This document shows positions 36,101-47,634 of a DNA stretch of 64,000 nt, one piece after another. The stretch is from Marisa cornuarietis. Taxonomy: Eukaryota; Mollusca; Gastropoda; Architaenioglossa; Ampullariidae. The position numbers were made by a program, and so were the translations under genes. Every line of letters starts with the position of its first letter. Positions within the stretch are counted from its first letter, which is position 1. Below the pieces are notes generated by a model that made no database searches, was not told the origin of the DNA, and saw only the letters and a list, made by a program, of their open reading frames with translations. Location: contig SMMW01000565.1 of the NCBI GenBank assembly GCA_004794655.1, positions 2,560,001 through 2,624,000 on the forward strand, read 5' to 3'.

Positions 36101-36365
36101 AGTGTCTTTTCAGTTTTCTTATTGAGGAGTAGTGCTACTCCTTCAGAGTGTTGGTCGTCTGATCTTCCTGAGAACAAGATAGTATGTCCTGATGCTAGTC
36201 TCCTTTTCCCCGTGCCGGTCCATCTGACCTCGCTGACTCCCAGGATGTCCAAGTTGTACTTGTCAAACTCCTTGACTAGTTGGGGCAACCTGCCAGTCTG
36301 ATACAAGGTCTGGACGTTCCAGCACCCCACCCTCAACTTCTGCTTCGGCTTCAGTAAATCCACCA
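33140..36365 (-). mobile_element. RTE-clade LINE, nearly full ORF with one nonsense codon and a nested SINE
   Basis: On the minus strand, starting at ATGGTGGATTTACTGAAG, runs an APE-type endonuclease (WNVQTLYQTG, SEVRWTGTG, ITGDLNAKVGSD, TWTSPDGITKNQIDHVI, ASDHTLVIAAVSL). A basic linker follows, then an RT (GKAPGADGITAEML, QAGFRPGRSC, FIDLEKAFDSIH, GVKQGCILLPFLF, FADDIALLSH) and a C-terminal TPDGQRKRGHPKETWRR block. The endonuclease and RT parts are in one frame except for a TGA at 34717-34719, probably from CGA; the frame continues on either side. The 3' end is a short ATTG repeat. A SINE inserted at 33415-33688 breaks the C-terminus. Host genes annotated as craniofacial development protein 2-like usually derive from this type of element. 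It is 5'-truncated at about its start codon. Confidence 0.93.
33415..33688 (-). mobile_element. tRNA-derived SINE inserted in the RTE element
   Basis: On the minus strand the element begins GGAAGCGGATGGCCGAGTGG, with an A box (TGGCCGAGTGG) and a B box (GGTTCAATTCC) at Pol III spacing. This is followed by a 200-bp unrelated body and an end rich in TTTACC/T8. It is bounded by 14-bp direct repeats (plus-strand CCTTCGTTGAACCT at 33401-33414 and CCTGCGTTGAACCT at 33689-33702, one mismatch). The second RTE copy has the same sequence uninterrupted at 55872-55885. Confidence 0.92.
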
Positions 36366-37261
36366 TTATCTTTAGGATTTCCTTAATGAGACAAACTAAC
36401 TCCATCAGAGTGTCAAAGAGAACATTCAGCAACAGCATTATGTGTCATGGTCAGTTTTCTTTTACTGAGGATTGCATCTTTTCTCTTTGACTTCAGCTAT
36501 TGTAGACGATGCTATTTTTAGAAATACTTCCGTTTTGTCACTTCTTGTTTTCTCGACAAATTCAGGTGTGCTTAAGAGAAAAATATTATTATAAAATCTT
36601 TCATGTCTCTTTGTCATAAAATACCACCGGAATATGATTTTATGAAACTTTACGCTCTGTTTCCAGTAATTTTTGCTCAGCAACCAGGTTGGGCTTTAAC
36701 ATACGTCGATGTGTAATCCGAACGGAAGTCACACCGACAAGGCAGACGATACATTTATAGGCCTTATGTGTGATGGTGTTCCCTGATAAACTCTAACAAC
36801 GCTTCTACCCAACTGTCGAACTGCTTACAATGCTAAGATTGAGCACCTTTTGTTTAAAGGTAAACTCGCTCAGGGTTCAGATCTCCTATGCGGGACACTC
36901 TCTGTATGTGACACCTGTTCGCAGGGCTGGGCGCCGGGGGTTTCCTCCGGGTACTCCAGTTTCCTCCCCCTTCCCTTTCCCCCCATAGTGCGAAATCGCT
37001 GCAAGGTGGAAGCGCTTTCTCACTAAATAAACCAACCAACCAATGTGGGGGCTTTTGTGATCTTGGAAGTGAGAGTGGAGAGAAGGCTTCCAATTCCATC
37101 TTGTGTTTCTTGTGCGACTAGCCCACCCCCTATACGTAGCCATCAGGGACAGACGTGATGGTTACACATAATACCATTCTATGTTGCAAAAAGTGAAATA
37201 CAATCTGTCACTACTAGACTACACATGATATGAGATCAACAGTTTGAGATGGTTTATTAAT
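36366..37261. other. Region between the RTE copy and the PLBD stop codon
   Basis: Holds one half of a divergent repeat pair (36680-36860) and a GC-rich block at 36890-37110 that looks like an interspersed repeat (GGTTTCCTCCGGGTACTCC). On the minus strand AATAAA (plus TTTATT, 37253-37258) lies 4 bp beyond the PLBD stop and can serve as its polyadenylation signal. Confidence 0.5.
36680..36860 (+). repeat. Divergent direct repeat, copy 1 (with 43890-44070)
   Basis: The words GGCAGAC-ATA-TTTATAGG, GATGGTGTT and CTACCC, and the TAAGGCTAAG/CAATGCTAAG segment followed by a GCACC-TTTG word, appear in the same order in both copies. Class unknown. Confidence 0.6.
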
Positions 37262-40200
37262 CTAGAAAGTTCCATTGAAATACACTGGACCAAACTGAAA
37301 CAGATCTGGATGACCAAAGTGTGGCACACTCGTGTTATTAAATGCTTTGCTCCACTGGAATGGTGGCAGTGGGTCAAAGGTAGGTCCACTTATGGCTAGG
37401 AAGGTCAAGGTTTCAAAGGCCATGGAGAGGGATGTCAGCTGTAACACAATACCAGAAACCATATAAAGAAAGATAAAAGTTGCAATACAAAGGAATGATT
37501 GAATGAGATTTGGCTCAATTTTGTTTATAATTTCAACAAATTTTAAATTACAATGTTTATGAGATACTGCCCAACATTGTAACAGATGTACAAACCTTTT
37601 TTTTTTTAGGGATGAGTGCAGTTGATACATGTATTATATTAATCTACATTATGAGAAATGAGGTGCTGTTATTTTGGGATCAGACTAAAATATGCTGATC
37701 TATACTTTTGTACAATGTCTAAATCCAATTTAAATAATAATTTTATGCCAAAAAAGGCAGGTCTGATATAGATGCCTGAAACACAAAACTTGTGTACTTA
37801 GAGATGTACATTTGATTCAATTACTGTGAACAAATTTGAACAATAATCTATGGAACTTTCTCTGCAAACTGTTAAAGTTTACATTAAGCTCCAAGTAACT
37901 TATCTTTAGAATCAGAGAACCATCAAAATGGGCAAAATTCAGCCAATGTGGAAGTGGCTGCAAGTATTTCATGGAGAATTATTCACTTGATATTTTATAA
38001 GATTTTATTAGAAGTGAAGGTACAAAAGTGGTCACAACTTTCACGTCTAAAGAAACTAAAGGTCTATTAGAAATTAGATGATGAGTCTACAAGAAGTTTA
38101 AAGCAATTCTTACATTAGATAGCATGCATATAATGTGGGTTTGAGTCTAATGCATAAAGAAGAATTCGAGTGAAAACAGTGTGAGTTGTTTGCAATGTGG
38201 TGTGTTAGTGATTATTGCTTTTACTGCATTACTGGTGTTTCCCTATTATTTCATCGTTATAATTCTATTTATAACTGATTTTTTTCTTTTGTATAAAATA
38301 TGTATGTGTGCCTTGGAGATTATTTTTTTAAATATCCCAGTGGGCAGATCCTGACCTATCAATCTTTTTTTTACTTGATGCAAAGGCTGGAGATTTAGAG
38401 GGTAAATGTTTCCTTTCTTCTTTTATAAAAGGAAAGTATGTCGTAGGAAGTAGCTGACCTTCATATCGATTCCTCCACGAAGACCAAAACTGAGTTCTGG
38501 AAAGGGGTATTGTCCATCGGGCAGATTGAGATCACTGCGGCTAGAGATAGCATTTTCACCACTGTAGGGGGGAGTACAGTTGCATCTGGATAGGGGGTCG
38601 TTCTTGAAATCATTGTACCTGAGATAATGAAGTGGTACATAAATTAAGACACCTATGCTTAGTCTCGGAAGTAAACCATGCTAAATGGTGTACAAAGTTT
38701 CTTATGGAAAATAGCTAGTCGGCACTATATTAATATGCCACGGCATGTTCATCTAACTACATTGAACATACTTTTGTGTGGTGGGTCTTAGGATATGCTT
38801 GTAAACTGCTGTGCCAAGTCTTTCAGATCATCTTATGAGAAAGAGCAAACACATAATTTATGGATTTAACTTATCTCGGCCAACAAAGAAGTCTTGCCTC
38901 ATAACTTTAATCATGCTTTCAATATCAACTACTTGAGACTGATCGCGTCGAAAAATCTGTGCACGTGAGCTCTGATCATAGCTGAAGAAATCACCATATT
39001 TCACAACCATTTCTGGCACACCACTCATGTTAAAGATATCTGAAAAATACCTGCAAATGACAAGGATTGACAAATAACTCCATCTCTTCTTAGTTTTCAC
39101 TGTCAGCAAAACTAAAATTTATAAATTGACCTTTAAATGTTTGACGTGATATTTATTGAAATCATTTTTTTCCTAAGTCCTCTTTTTTATTTGCTCATAC
39201 TTTCTGACATTATCACTATAATTATTATTATCATCATAATGTAACACTGCAGGTGATACCTATAAAACTATATTTAACCTTGAGACAACTGACATCATGG
39301 TGGAAAGATTTTGTGGAGAAAGAGACTGATACTTCAATTATCTATTGAATAACCAATCATTTTAATTGCTTACGGTAAATTGTAGCTTGCCCAGTAACCT
39401 TTATTTAACAAAGTATCAGTCAGATCAGCATAGTGAATGTAGCCACTGCAACAGCAAAAAATAATGATGGTCATACTTAAACTGTAAATTTCTCAAGTAG
39501 ATGGCTGTGCTTTTGATAATAAAGCTAATCATATAGCTTTCCTTAATTACAAAAATCAAATTAAAATATTTTCTCTATGTCTTTTAAAGCATCTTTAAAA
39601 TATTTCATAATTACATCAAAGCGTCAGAAATTTTTAAACAAACTTACGGAATTTGTTCCAAAACTGTAACAAATCCTGGAAGAACTTCATGGAAATACTG
39701 ATCATAGTTTTTCAAATCAACAATCATCCACTGGTTATTATACCTGCAATACAAAGTTTAGTCTGACGTTATGCAAGGCTGTTGCTGAAATCTGTAAGTA
39801 AGATAATGAAAACAGACTTATATCTATACATATTAAAAAATGCAATGTTAGAACGTTCTTAAGAGCTGAAAACATGCAAATGTTTACACACATAATAGGA
39901 ACTATAGACTGGATAAAAACTGAGCTAAAATTCTGACACTGAAATGCCTACTTGATGTGGTTGGCCTCTAATGCGGAACTGGGAAACAGAAAAAAGATGA
40001 TCCAAAGACAGTAACATTAAAGTGCTATTTGAATTAAAGTGCTACTTGCGTCCCACTGTTGAACTGAGAGAAGATCTGACTCCAGTCATCACCGTGATCT
40101 GCAAGTCGATTGGCCACCATAGAACGCACAGACTCCAAAACACACTTGGGCTGAATTTTCTTATACAAATTCTTGTTAAATAAAGGGTTAGTGGTCTCCA

Positions 40201-43200
40201 TGGTGACCTAGTTGGTGAAAGAAACATCTGTTAAAACTAGACTAAAATTTGCTTACTGTTATAATATACTATTATATATATATATATTTTTCCTGTCTTT
40301 TAGTCGTGCATTTATGTTAGTCCTCACTACTTTTCATGCACCAATGATATATATTTCAGCTACCAAAACTTGTTGAGTAGTGTATATTGCCTTGTGCACA
40401 GTACAAGATATATTGAATAAGCAAAAATATATTGTCTTGGAGGCTCTCAAGTTATCAATCACTGAGTTGAGCTCAGAATAATATTGTATTTCCCTATATC
40501 TTGGAAAAATACCCCCCTTCTATTATTGAGATACAAGCCTACAAACAAGAAACATAAAAAAGTAATCCTGTACATCATGATGATCTATTCTTTTCACCAC
40601 CTTAATTACTCCTCTGCATTTCTTCATATTCCTGGCGATGTTCACTGTGCATGAATGTTTGGCTGACCATGATGCTCATCTGTCATATCATGGACAAGTT
40701 CGTGGTCATAATGGTCTCAATACCTACTACCCCTTCTCTCTTGTAAAGTGCATTGAACTTACCTGTGTGGGAAAATACTCTGTATAAATCCTATTGTTAT
40801 TATTATTTGAAATCATCTTGTATATGCCTAATTAACATATTATGGTGCTAATTCTTTCACTGGCATCTTGATCTTTTTCTGTGCATGGGGGTATTTTTGG
40901 GCATGTTTCTCAAGAAAGGAGGTGAGTTTGGATTTTGCAACATGGTACCTTGTACTCTGCCCAGTCACTTGAAAAAAAACCCAACCAAACATTTAGCCTT
41001 CTAGATTTATATTAGAAATTTTTCAGTGAACGACTACAACAAAACATTTAAAATTGTCCTTACTGTTGAAAAAATATAAAGATGACAAGTATTTAATACA
41101 ATAAAATAAGTCATTTTCACTTAATTTAGCAGGAAAATGTTACGTTTTCTCATCATTAAATGAACATCAACTTATTATATTACCATTGCAGAAGATAATA
41201 AATAAAAGTCATCTATTGATGTTATGCTGCCAGGATATGATGAAAATGTCATTGTGTGTCCAAGCACAGGATCTGATCAAAAGATTAAAAAAACAATAAA
41301 TGCTGGAAAATATTCTGTAATTCTATGTTCCTCTTTTTCTGGATCCACTATGCAACTTCTTGTTTCTTCTTTAAAATAATGGGAATGTACTAGATGAAGT
41401 AAAAGATTTCATCAAACTGCTGAGGCACTTTAGATCAAGATTGTATATTCAAGATGACTATAATGCAAGTGATTATGTGTCACCCTCTGACTTAGACATT
41501 CAGAGAACATCCCAAATTATTTATGAAATTCTCATTGTCTTTAATATAAAACTAAACCATACTTATATTTTCTTTTGCTGCACCTAATGTTTGAAATGCC
41601 TTGCTCTTGTTTCTCCATACAGTGGAGATGTTACAGACATTCAAGTCTGGATTAAAGATGCCTCTTTCAGCTTGTCACCAATATTTTCTAGTCTCTCTTT
41701 ACCCATTTCTTGTTTTTGAAAAGAGAATTACTGTCTATTTGTTTGTAGACATACATCTTCAAGAATGTGTTTGCAGGGAAATGCCCTTTATTATTATTAA
41801 CTTGCCTATGGCTGCTACACCTTTCTTACCAGATTCGATTGGGTTTTCATGAAGATAGGTGTCATATCGTTTTAAAATACGCAACATGGCTTTATATGAG
41901 GTCCAAGTGTCATGTGCAATCAAGATGTCCTTAATCTCTTTGTTGTCTGGCAACAATTTGATGAGGGCAGAGCAATGACCATACTGTGGCCAATCAGCAT
42001 CACCACCATCATCAGACAGTGCTTTGGATATGTCCTCCACTTCAGCTAGGATCTGCAGTAAACTTTGCGAAAATTTGAACAAAAAGTTTGCTGGAATGAT
42101 ATATTCATGAAGTTTTAAATACATCTAGAAATGATGACAACACTCAAACATAATCTCCAATAATTAGGTAACAGCCGGAAAATGTACAACTTATTCTAAA
42201 ATAAATATGCATAAAATAATTGCATTAAAAGAATAAAATTAAATATATTACTCAAATAAAATCAGCCCTTCATCATGGATGTTTTTAGGTGTTCATATTT
42301 CTACTTCATTTCTACTTCATGCGAAGCAATGTTCCTTTCCACAAACAAAGGGACGTGAGGAGAAGTCTATAAAGGGCTTCTTGCCAATTCAACTAATGTG
42401 CACAGCATAAGTACATACTCTGTGTCTCAGAAGAATGCGTCAAGTATGCATATGAACTTTCATATACTTACTATATCCCCAAGAAATCATCTACAGTCAT
42501 GGTTATTTGTGCTGGAGTGCCCTGGTAGCCATCTTGAAGACCCCGAATTTGTTCATAAAATAGCCGCACCTGTGAAATATATACAAAATAATAATGTTAA
42601 CATGCATGCATGCAGGCACATGTGCACACATTCTTCCCCCATGTAAAGAACCAGAACTGCATTTTATTAATATTTGTCTTGCATACGCTAGAATTAAAAA
42701 GAAATTCATCTGTTAAGCTTCTTATATGGCCATCCAGTTTGGTTAACTATGTTATTTAGCACAGAAATGCTAGAACACTGTCAAATCTATCGGTATTTGT
42801 TTTCAGGGATTTACAAGTGGGTATGAATATTTCTTGAATTGTCTGTCCTGTGTGCATGATTGTTTTGTAAATGTTAAGAATTTTTATTCACTTGTTGTGA
42901 TATGCCTTGACTTGGTATATCATGATAAAAGAGCTTAAAGGGTTAAAAAACCACGCTTTGAAATGAGCCAATAGCCTAAACAATAAATTTGTTTGTTCAT
43001 ACATATATGGATAATTATTTTAAGGTTTAATTGAGTTTGCATGCACACTCCTCCCATGCATTCACAAATAAAATACAAATAAACAGCCAGACATTTGCAG
43101 ATCAAAATCTAGAATAATAAAATGAAAAACAAACAAAATATTTCAATATTCTACCTGATACCAATAGGAATCATCAGGGTTTGCATTAACATTGTCAGTA

Positions 43201-44556
43201 ATCCAGTCCAAGTTCTGTTTTAAGAATGCTTCCAGCTTTTGGCATGACGATGTGGTTCTATTTTGACAAAAGCTTCCAACAGTGTTCAGAAAATGGAGTG
43301 AAATGAGTTCTCGAGTAAGAAAGCCTTCAGCCAAACCAGCAGCATATGCTTGGACTGAGCTGTTGAGTTGGTATGTATAGTCATTGACTGTTGTGATGCT
43401 CAGGTAGCTAAACCTGAAGAAAGAGAGAAACAAAACTTACATGACCTCATAATAGCATTTTGCACATGAATTTAAAACTGATCTGTTTTTGCTGGTCAAT
43501 AAAATTATGACAGATTTAAAATGCAAAAAAAAATGGGAAGCTGTTGATCCTGGAAGATTTGTACACTTTAAATACATATTTCATTCCTTAGCATTTGATC
43601 CTTATATGTCAGCCAGGAAAAGTAAAGTTCTGTTGCTCTTGGTCACTGCAATGTAAAGTAAGGAGTTTACTGCTACTGTAAAGTTTATCAGTGAGAGGGG
43701 GAAAAAAAAGTATATTGGTACGGGAGCTTCGGCAGGCATTCTCACTGCAGCTTTCATCGCAACACTGAATTTAGAACTTGAAGTGAAGCTCTTGCTGTGT
43801 GCTAATGACCCTAATGAAGCACCCGAATGAAGATTTAAATGGCAAAAAGCTTGGAGAAAGGCGGCATGGATCTCCGCGATTATACTTCCCATTACAACTT
43901 GACACACGACATATGTAATCCTAGACGACAATAAGATCAAGGCAGACTATATTTATAGGTCTGTACATGTGCGATGGTGTTTTTTGCGGTAAACACCTCA
44001 AACTCGACTACCCTATGACACCTATTCTTGTAAGGCTAAGCTTGCGCACCGTTTGTGGGAATCGCAAATAAAGTGCGGTATGGTGGCGTCAGAGCTACGA
44101 TGCGGTCTGCGAGGTCACTTCCCTGCTGGCTTCAACCTCCATTTTTTTCAAAGTAAAAGCGGGGGTGGGGGTGGGAGGCAAGGGGTCCAAGGGGGCGGCT
44201 TAAAAAAAAAAATACCGAGGGAGCAAGAATGTGAACGTCGTTCACTGTCAGCACGGAGTTTGTTCCCCACCCCCACAAAGTCTCTCCTACATCACTGAAA
44301 GGCCATCTACTACTGCCAGGAGCAACGACGACAACACTTACCCAGTACGATTAATGGCGTTGCCAAAACGAGCGTATGCCACTGTAAAGTCATCTGGTCT
44401 TTCTCGAAAACTAAAAACACTGTTGTTCCTGTCAAAGGAAACGTATATTTCGGTTTCACTGTCAGTGGCCCTAAAGGTAGCGCCAAGAGCAGATGACACT
44501 GAGCACTGGATGACAGTGACGGTGATCCAGAACACTAACAGGTTACGCTTATTCAT
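37262..44556 (-). CDS. PLBD: Phospholipase B-like protein (PLBD family, lysosomal), 569 aa, 11 coding exons
   Basis: PLBD proteins are secreted or lysosomal Ntn-hydrolase-fold enzymes that mature by self-cleavage before a cysteine. Exons in transcript order are 44556-44342, 43413-43155, 42569-42472, 42062-41830, 41272-41184, 40207-40050, 39743-39648, 39445-39374, 39050-38898, 38618-38459 and 37438-37262. All phases agree and the sum is 1710 nt. Residues 1-25 are a signal peptide. The likely nucleophile is Cys221 in QYGHCSALIKLLPD, followed by IAHDTWTSYKAMLRI, TMTFSSYPGSITSIDDFYLL, METTNPLFNKNLY, FNSGTYNNQWMIVDLKNY, PEMVVKYGDFFSYD, MRYNDFKNDPLSRCNC and SGPTFDPLPPFQWS. Several N-glycosylation sequons are present, including NRT, NSS, NNT and NGT. 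Length fits the family (about 550-590). Introns 6 and 9 have GC donors. PLBD1 and PLBD2 are not distinguished. Confidence 0.95.
40742..40808 (+). repeat. Retroposon 3' tail in PLBD intron 5
   Basis: GTAAAGTGCATTGAAC...TGTATAAATCCTATTG followed by TTATTATTATT matches the layout of the tail at 33061-33134. Confidence 0.6.
43890..44070 (+). repeat. Divergent direct repeat, copy 2 (in PLBD intron 1)
   Basis: Same orientation as 36680-36860 and colinear with it over about 170 bp with many substitutions. Confidence 0.6.
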
Positions 44557-46199
44557 TGCTGCTCACAATGGGAACTGATTTCGCTACTCAGTTCCAGCAG
44601 ACAGACGCTTCACTCGATCAGGATCCTGATGACTATCACACTCGATATCTTCCAAAGATTAAAAACAAGAAGTACGATAATGAATTATTACACGTATGCA
44701 AGATTTCTTTACAACCTCAAGACAGGCACATGAGACTGAAGAATATGACATCTGGGTCAACTTGAACTATAGAGTAACAAAAAAAAAAAAAACAACTTGT
44801 CAAACCTCAGACCACTTCACCCAACTGTGATAATCAAATTAGGTCGATCATGATTGTTAAGACTAAAAAAGTCACTCAGGTCGTAGGTCAGACGGTAACC
44901 GCGTGTACCATGTATACATATATGAACGTGATACGGTCAGAACGATTGAACTCTGATGCACACGGAATACGTAAGGTATCACGTGATAATACAGAAATAT
45001 TTCTCTGTAAGCAAAATATACTGTCGTAATTCTTAAAACGCAACGCGCGTACTTTATATGTACAGTTTGGCAACGTCAGCTTACATACTGCATGCATCTT
45101 ATGGGAATGCAAATTACAATTTAAGCCCAAAATAAAACCATAGAGCAGCCACACGTTAATTTAAACAGGCAGCGAACCTATACGAGAACACAAATTACCT
45201 CTATAACTATCATCACTGCACGGGGAAATGTACACCATTTTTTAAGAGCAGCATGCAGGGATATCAGCTGGTTTTATGAAAAATTAAGGGTATTTTGAAA
45301 TCACACGTGCAACCATATCGTCGACATGTTTACAGTTTGATGCGACAAAAGCATCTTTTGCGCGCGCGCACACACACACACACACGCATAAGCGCAAAGC
45401 ACGCGATACAGATCTTGCATAAAGTACACACGTGCATATACAATACAGTCTGCAAAATGGTACAGTAACCGAACGAAAACAAGGAGACGAGTCACGTACG
45501 GTGCTTTGAGATGCACAAACGGTAGGAACTGTAAGGGGATGAGGAGTCGAAGCAAAAGCTGAACTGCTATTAGCTAAAGTGCAGCAGCCTTCCCTGCACG
45601 CAAGATCTGGGGAACCGCGTAGCAACACGTACAGCGGGAGAAATCGGAGGCCTAAGAATTAACTACAGTCCGCTCCTTCGCGCGAGGATCTTTGCTTGTA
45701 GTCGATGTACTTTTACGCATCCTCTACGCACTGCCGTAACTCCACCGCTTCCTTCTCGACTCGCAACACCCCGGCCATTTCTGTCTACCGTCAAATCTAT
45801 CGTTGTCAGGTTTCCATAAAAAAACTGCTTAAATACGATAAAATTTCTCCAAGTATCCTCCATAAACGATTTTGGGTTACATGTACGGGCGGCTTTTTCT
45901 TCCAAGATCGTGCCGTATCGCTACAGTTGCTGGTGTATTTTGTGATAAGCCAGAAGGTAGAATTGACTGCTATTAAAAAAAAAAAAATCGTTTCACAATG
46001 CCTGGTTATCTCCCCTGCATCTGTCCCCGACAGGAGGGGGAAAATGCTCAGTCTGCAAGGGGGGAGGTGGTGTCTGCAAGTAGGTCGCTACCAGACATTA
46101 TTAATCACATCAGTAGCCATTTTCATCCTTAACAAAGGATGACTTAGTCATCATAGAACCTACTGTCACGTGGTTTATTCGTCTAAATCAACTGATCCG
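44557..46199. other. Intergenic region between the divergent PLBD and zinc-finger genes
   Basis: Contains the PLBD 5' flank and a GCGCGCGCACACACAC tract at about 45360-45386 that alternates purine and pyrimidine (Z-DNA-prone). Long frames on the minus strand (45284-45628) run through this tract and are low-complexity artefacts. No exon was recognised. Confidence 0.5.
44978..44987. promoter_or_regulatory. Palindromic E-box ATCACGTGAT upstream of PLBD
   Basis: A 10-bp palindrome containing TCACGTGA, the MITF/TFE core and close to the CLEAR element of lysosomal genes, lies 420 bp upstream of the PLBD start codon. CACGTG also occurs elsewhere in the window (for example near 3493 and 46167), so position and function are inference. 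Confidence 0.35.
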
Positions 46200-46359
46200 C
46201 GGCTGGGGTTTCAGTAGAAAGTGTGTCTTCGACTGTCTGCATGCGACTGCAGTGGGCGCACAACGCCTCCATTTTGGATTTTCCTTCCACCATGGTCGGG
46301 GGGTGACAGTGCATTCCAATATCCTCCGTTTATTGTGTTTCCTACTCAGCTAAAACGAG
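46200..46359 (+). promoter_or_regulatory. Candidate promoter and untranslated first exon of the zinc-finger gene
   Basis: A locally GC-rich block carries GTCACGTGGT at 46165-46174 just upstream and a YY1-like CTCCATTTTGG at 46267-46277. It ends at a good splice donor, CGAG/GTAAGG, with the GT at 46360-46361. A Kozak-perfect ACCATGG at 46292 opens a four-codon upstream frame that stops at 46304-46306. The next acceptor (ACATAG at 47604-47609) leads to the exon with the start codon. The link between the two is inferred from position and splice signals only. Confidence 0.4.
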
Positions 46360-47634
46360 GTAAGGTTTTCGGCGTCTCAAAGAAAGCACAGTACAGAATA
46401 AATTGGTCGCAAAGAAAAGGTTTTAAGTTGCAATCGTTGCTTCGAAGGTAGCACCCCCCAGAGCGCAGTGACACGACCTCAGAGGTCAAGGCCTTTATGG
46501 AAGTCAGAGGTCACGGTCATTGCGATCGAGCAAGTGTGAGGATGAATGCAAGGTGCAAGTGTGCAAGTGTGCAGTCTTTTGTTTGCTCTTCTTTACCTGA
46601 CCTACTTATGCAGCCCTTTCACGGGAGACTTGTATATACAAACGTCTGAGGCTTACAGTAATTATTAGCATTCATTCACTTTAGCAGAATGATATTTTAC
46701 GTTCCTCACCCCCACCCCTTCACAAACATGCAAAATTTATTTAACCAAACCATTATCCTTGGAGATAGTGAAAAAAAAAAGTTCACACGGTTCAGCATTT
46801 CATCACTTGTTCTTCATGACGCTGTTGAAGGATAATAAACCGAAAGCAGTATACAACACAGCTGTCGATTTTATATGGGGGTACGAATTCAAGTTCCTAC
46901 GTTCTGTAAAATTCCGCAGGTTTGACGGAAAGAAATGTGAGGGTGAAATCAATCAAGGTGTGTGACAACAGAAGGAAGAGGCATGAGCATAATATTTTGC
47001 AATAGGTTATAATCATAGTTTGGCTGGAGGATGACACTTTGTAAATTTGTTTATAACAATGCACAACAACAAACAAGCAGACACTTTCAGCTATTGACGA
47101 TTTTTACAAAGTACTTTAAGACTTTAGAGAACGATAAAAGTGATTCTCAAGATGATATATTGAATAAGTAAGGAGGTATGTGAAATAAATATATTTAAAA
47201 TTTTGGAAGTGCGTGTGGAATAGAAAAGTTCACTTTTTCTTTACAAAATTGTTCCCCCCCCAATCGGAACTGTGAGGGTTAGTGCCCCCCCCTTTTTTTT
47301 AATAAAGAAATGGCCACAATTTCCCAAAACAACTCTGCTAAAATACATCTCATATACTAACTGTTGGTTATTTTTCCAAAGGTATTAATTAAGAAAGAAT
47401 TAAAGGCATTCAAAAGATCATGTTCTTTTTATCTTTTTTGGAGTGCCCATAGTTAGAGATATCAAGACATTATAATCATGCCAGATGTAATAAATAACAT
47501 TTACTTCATGAGAAGTTTCTACCCAAAATATTTAAATCGACCTTCCATTCACTTTGCCAATCACATGCAAAATTTTTTTTAACTGATAAATTTTACTGTC
47601 TGTACATAGTTTAGCCTCCAAGAAAAAGAGCAGA

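Noticed and set aside
33152..36438. Host gene resembling craniofacial development protein 2
   Set aside because: Endonuclease and reverse transcriptase motifs lie in a single intronless frame with an (ATTG)n 3' end, and a second copy lies at 54201-56137; it is an RTE retrotransposon.
40260..40290. (TA)n runs here and at 31054-31070 and 60617-60632 as origins or regulatory sites
   Set aside because: Simple dinucleotide tracts common in AT-rich DNA; nothing links them to a function.
45284..45628. Minus-strand frame as a gene near the PLBD promoter
   Set aside because: It reads through a GC/AC repeat tract and has no conserved segment.
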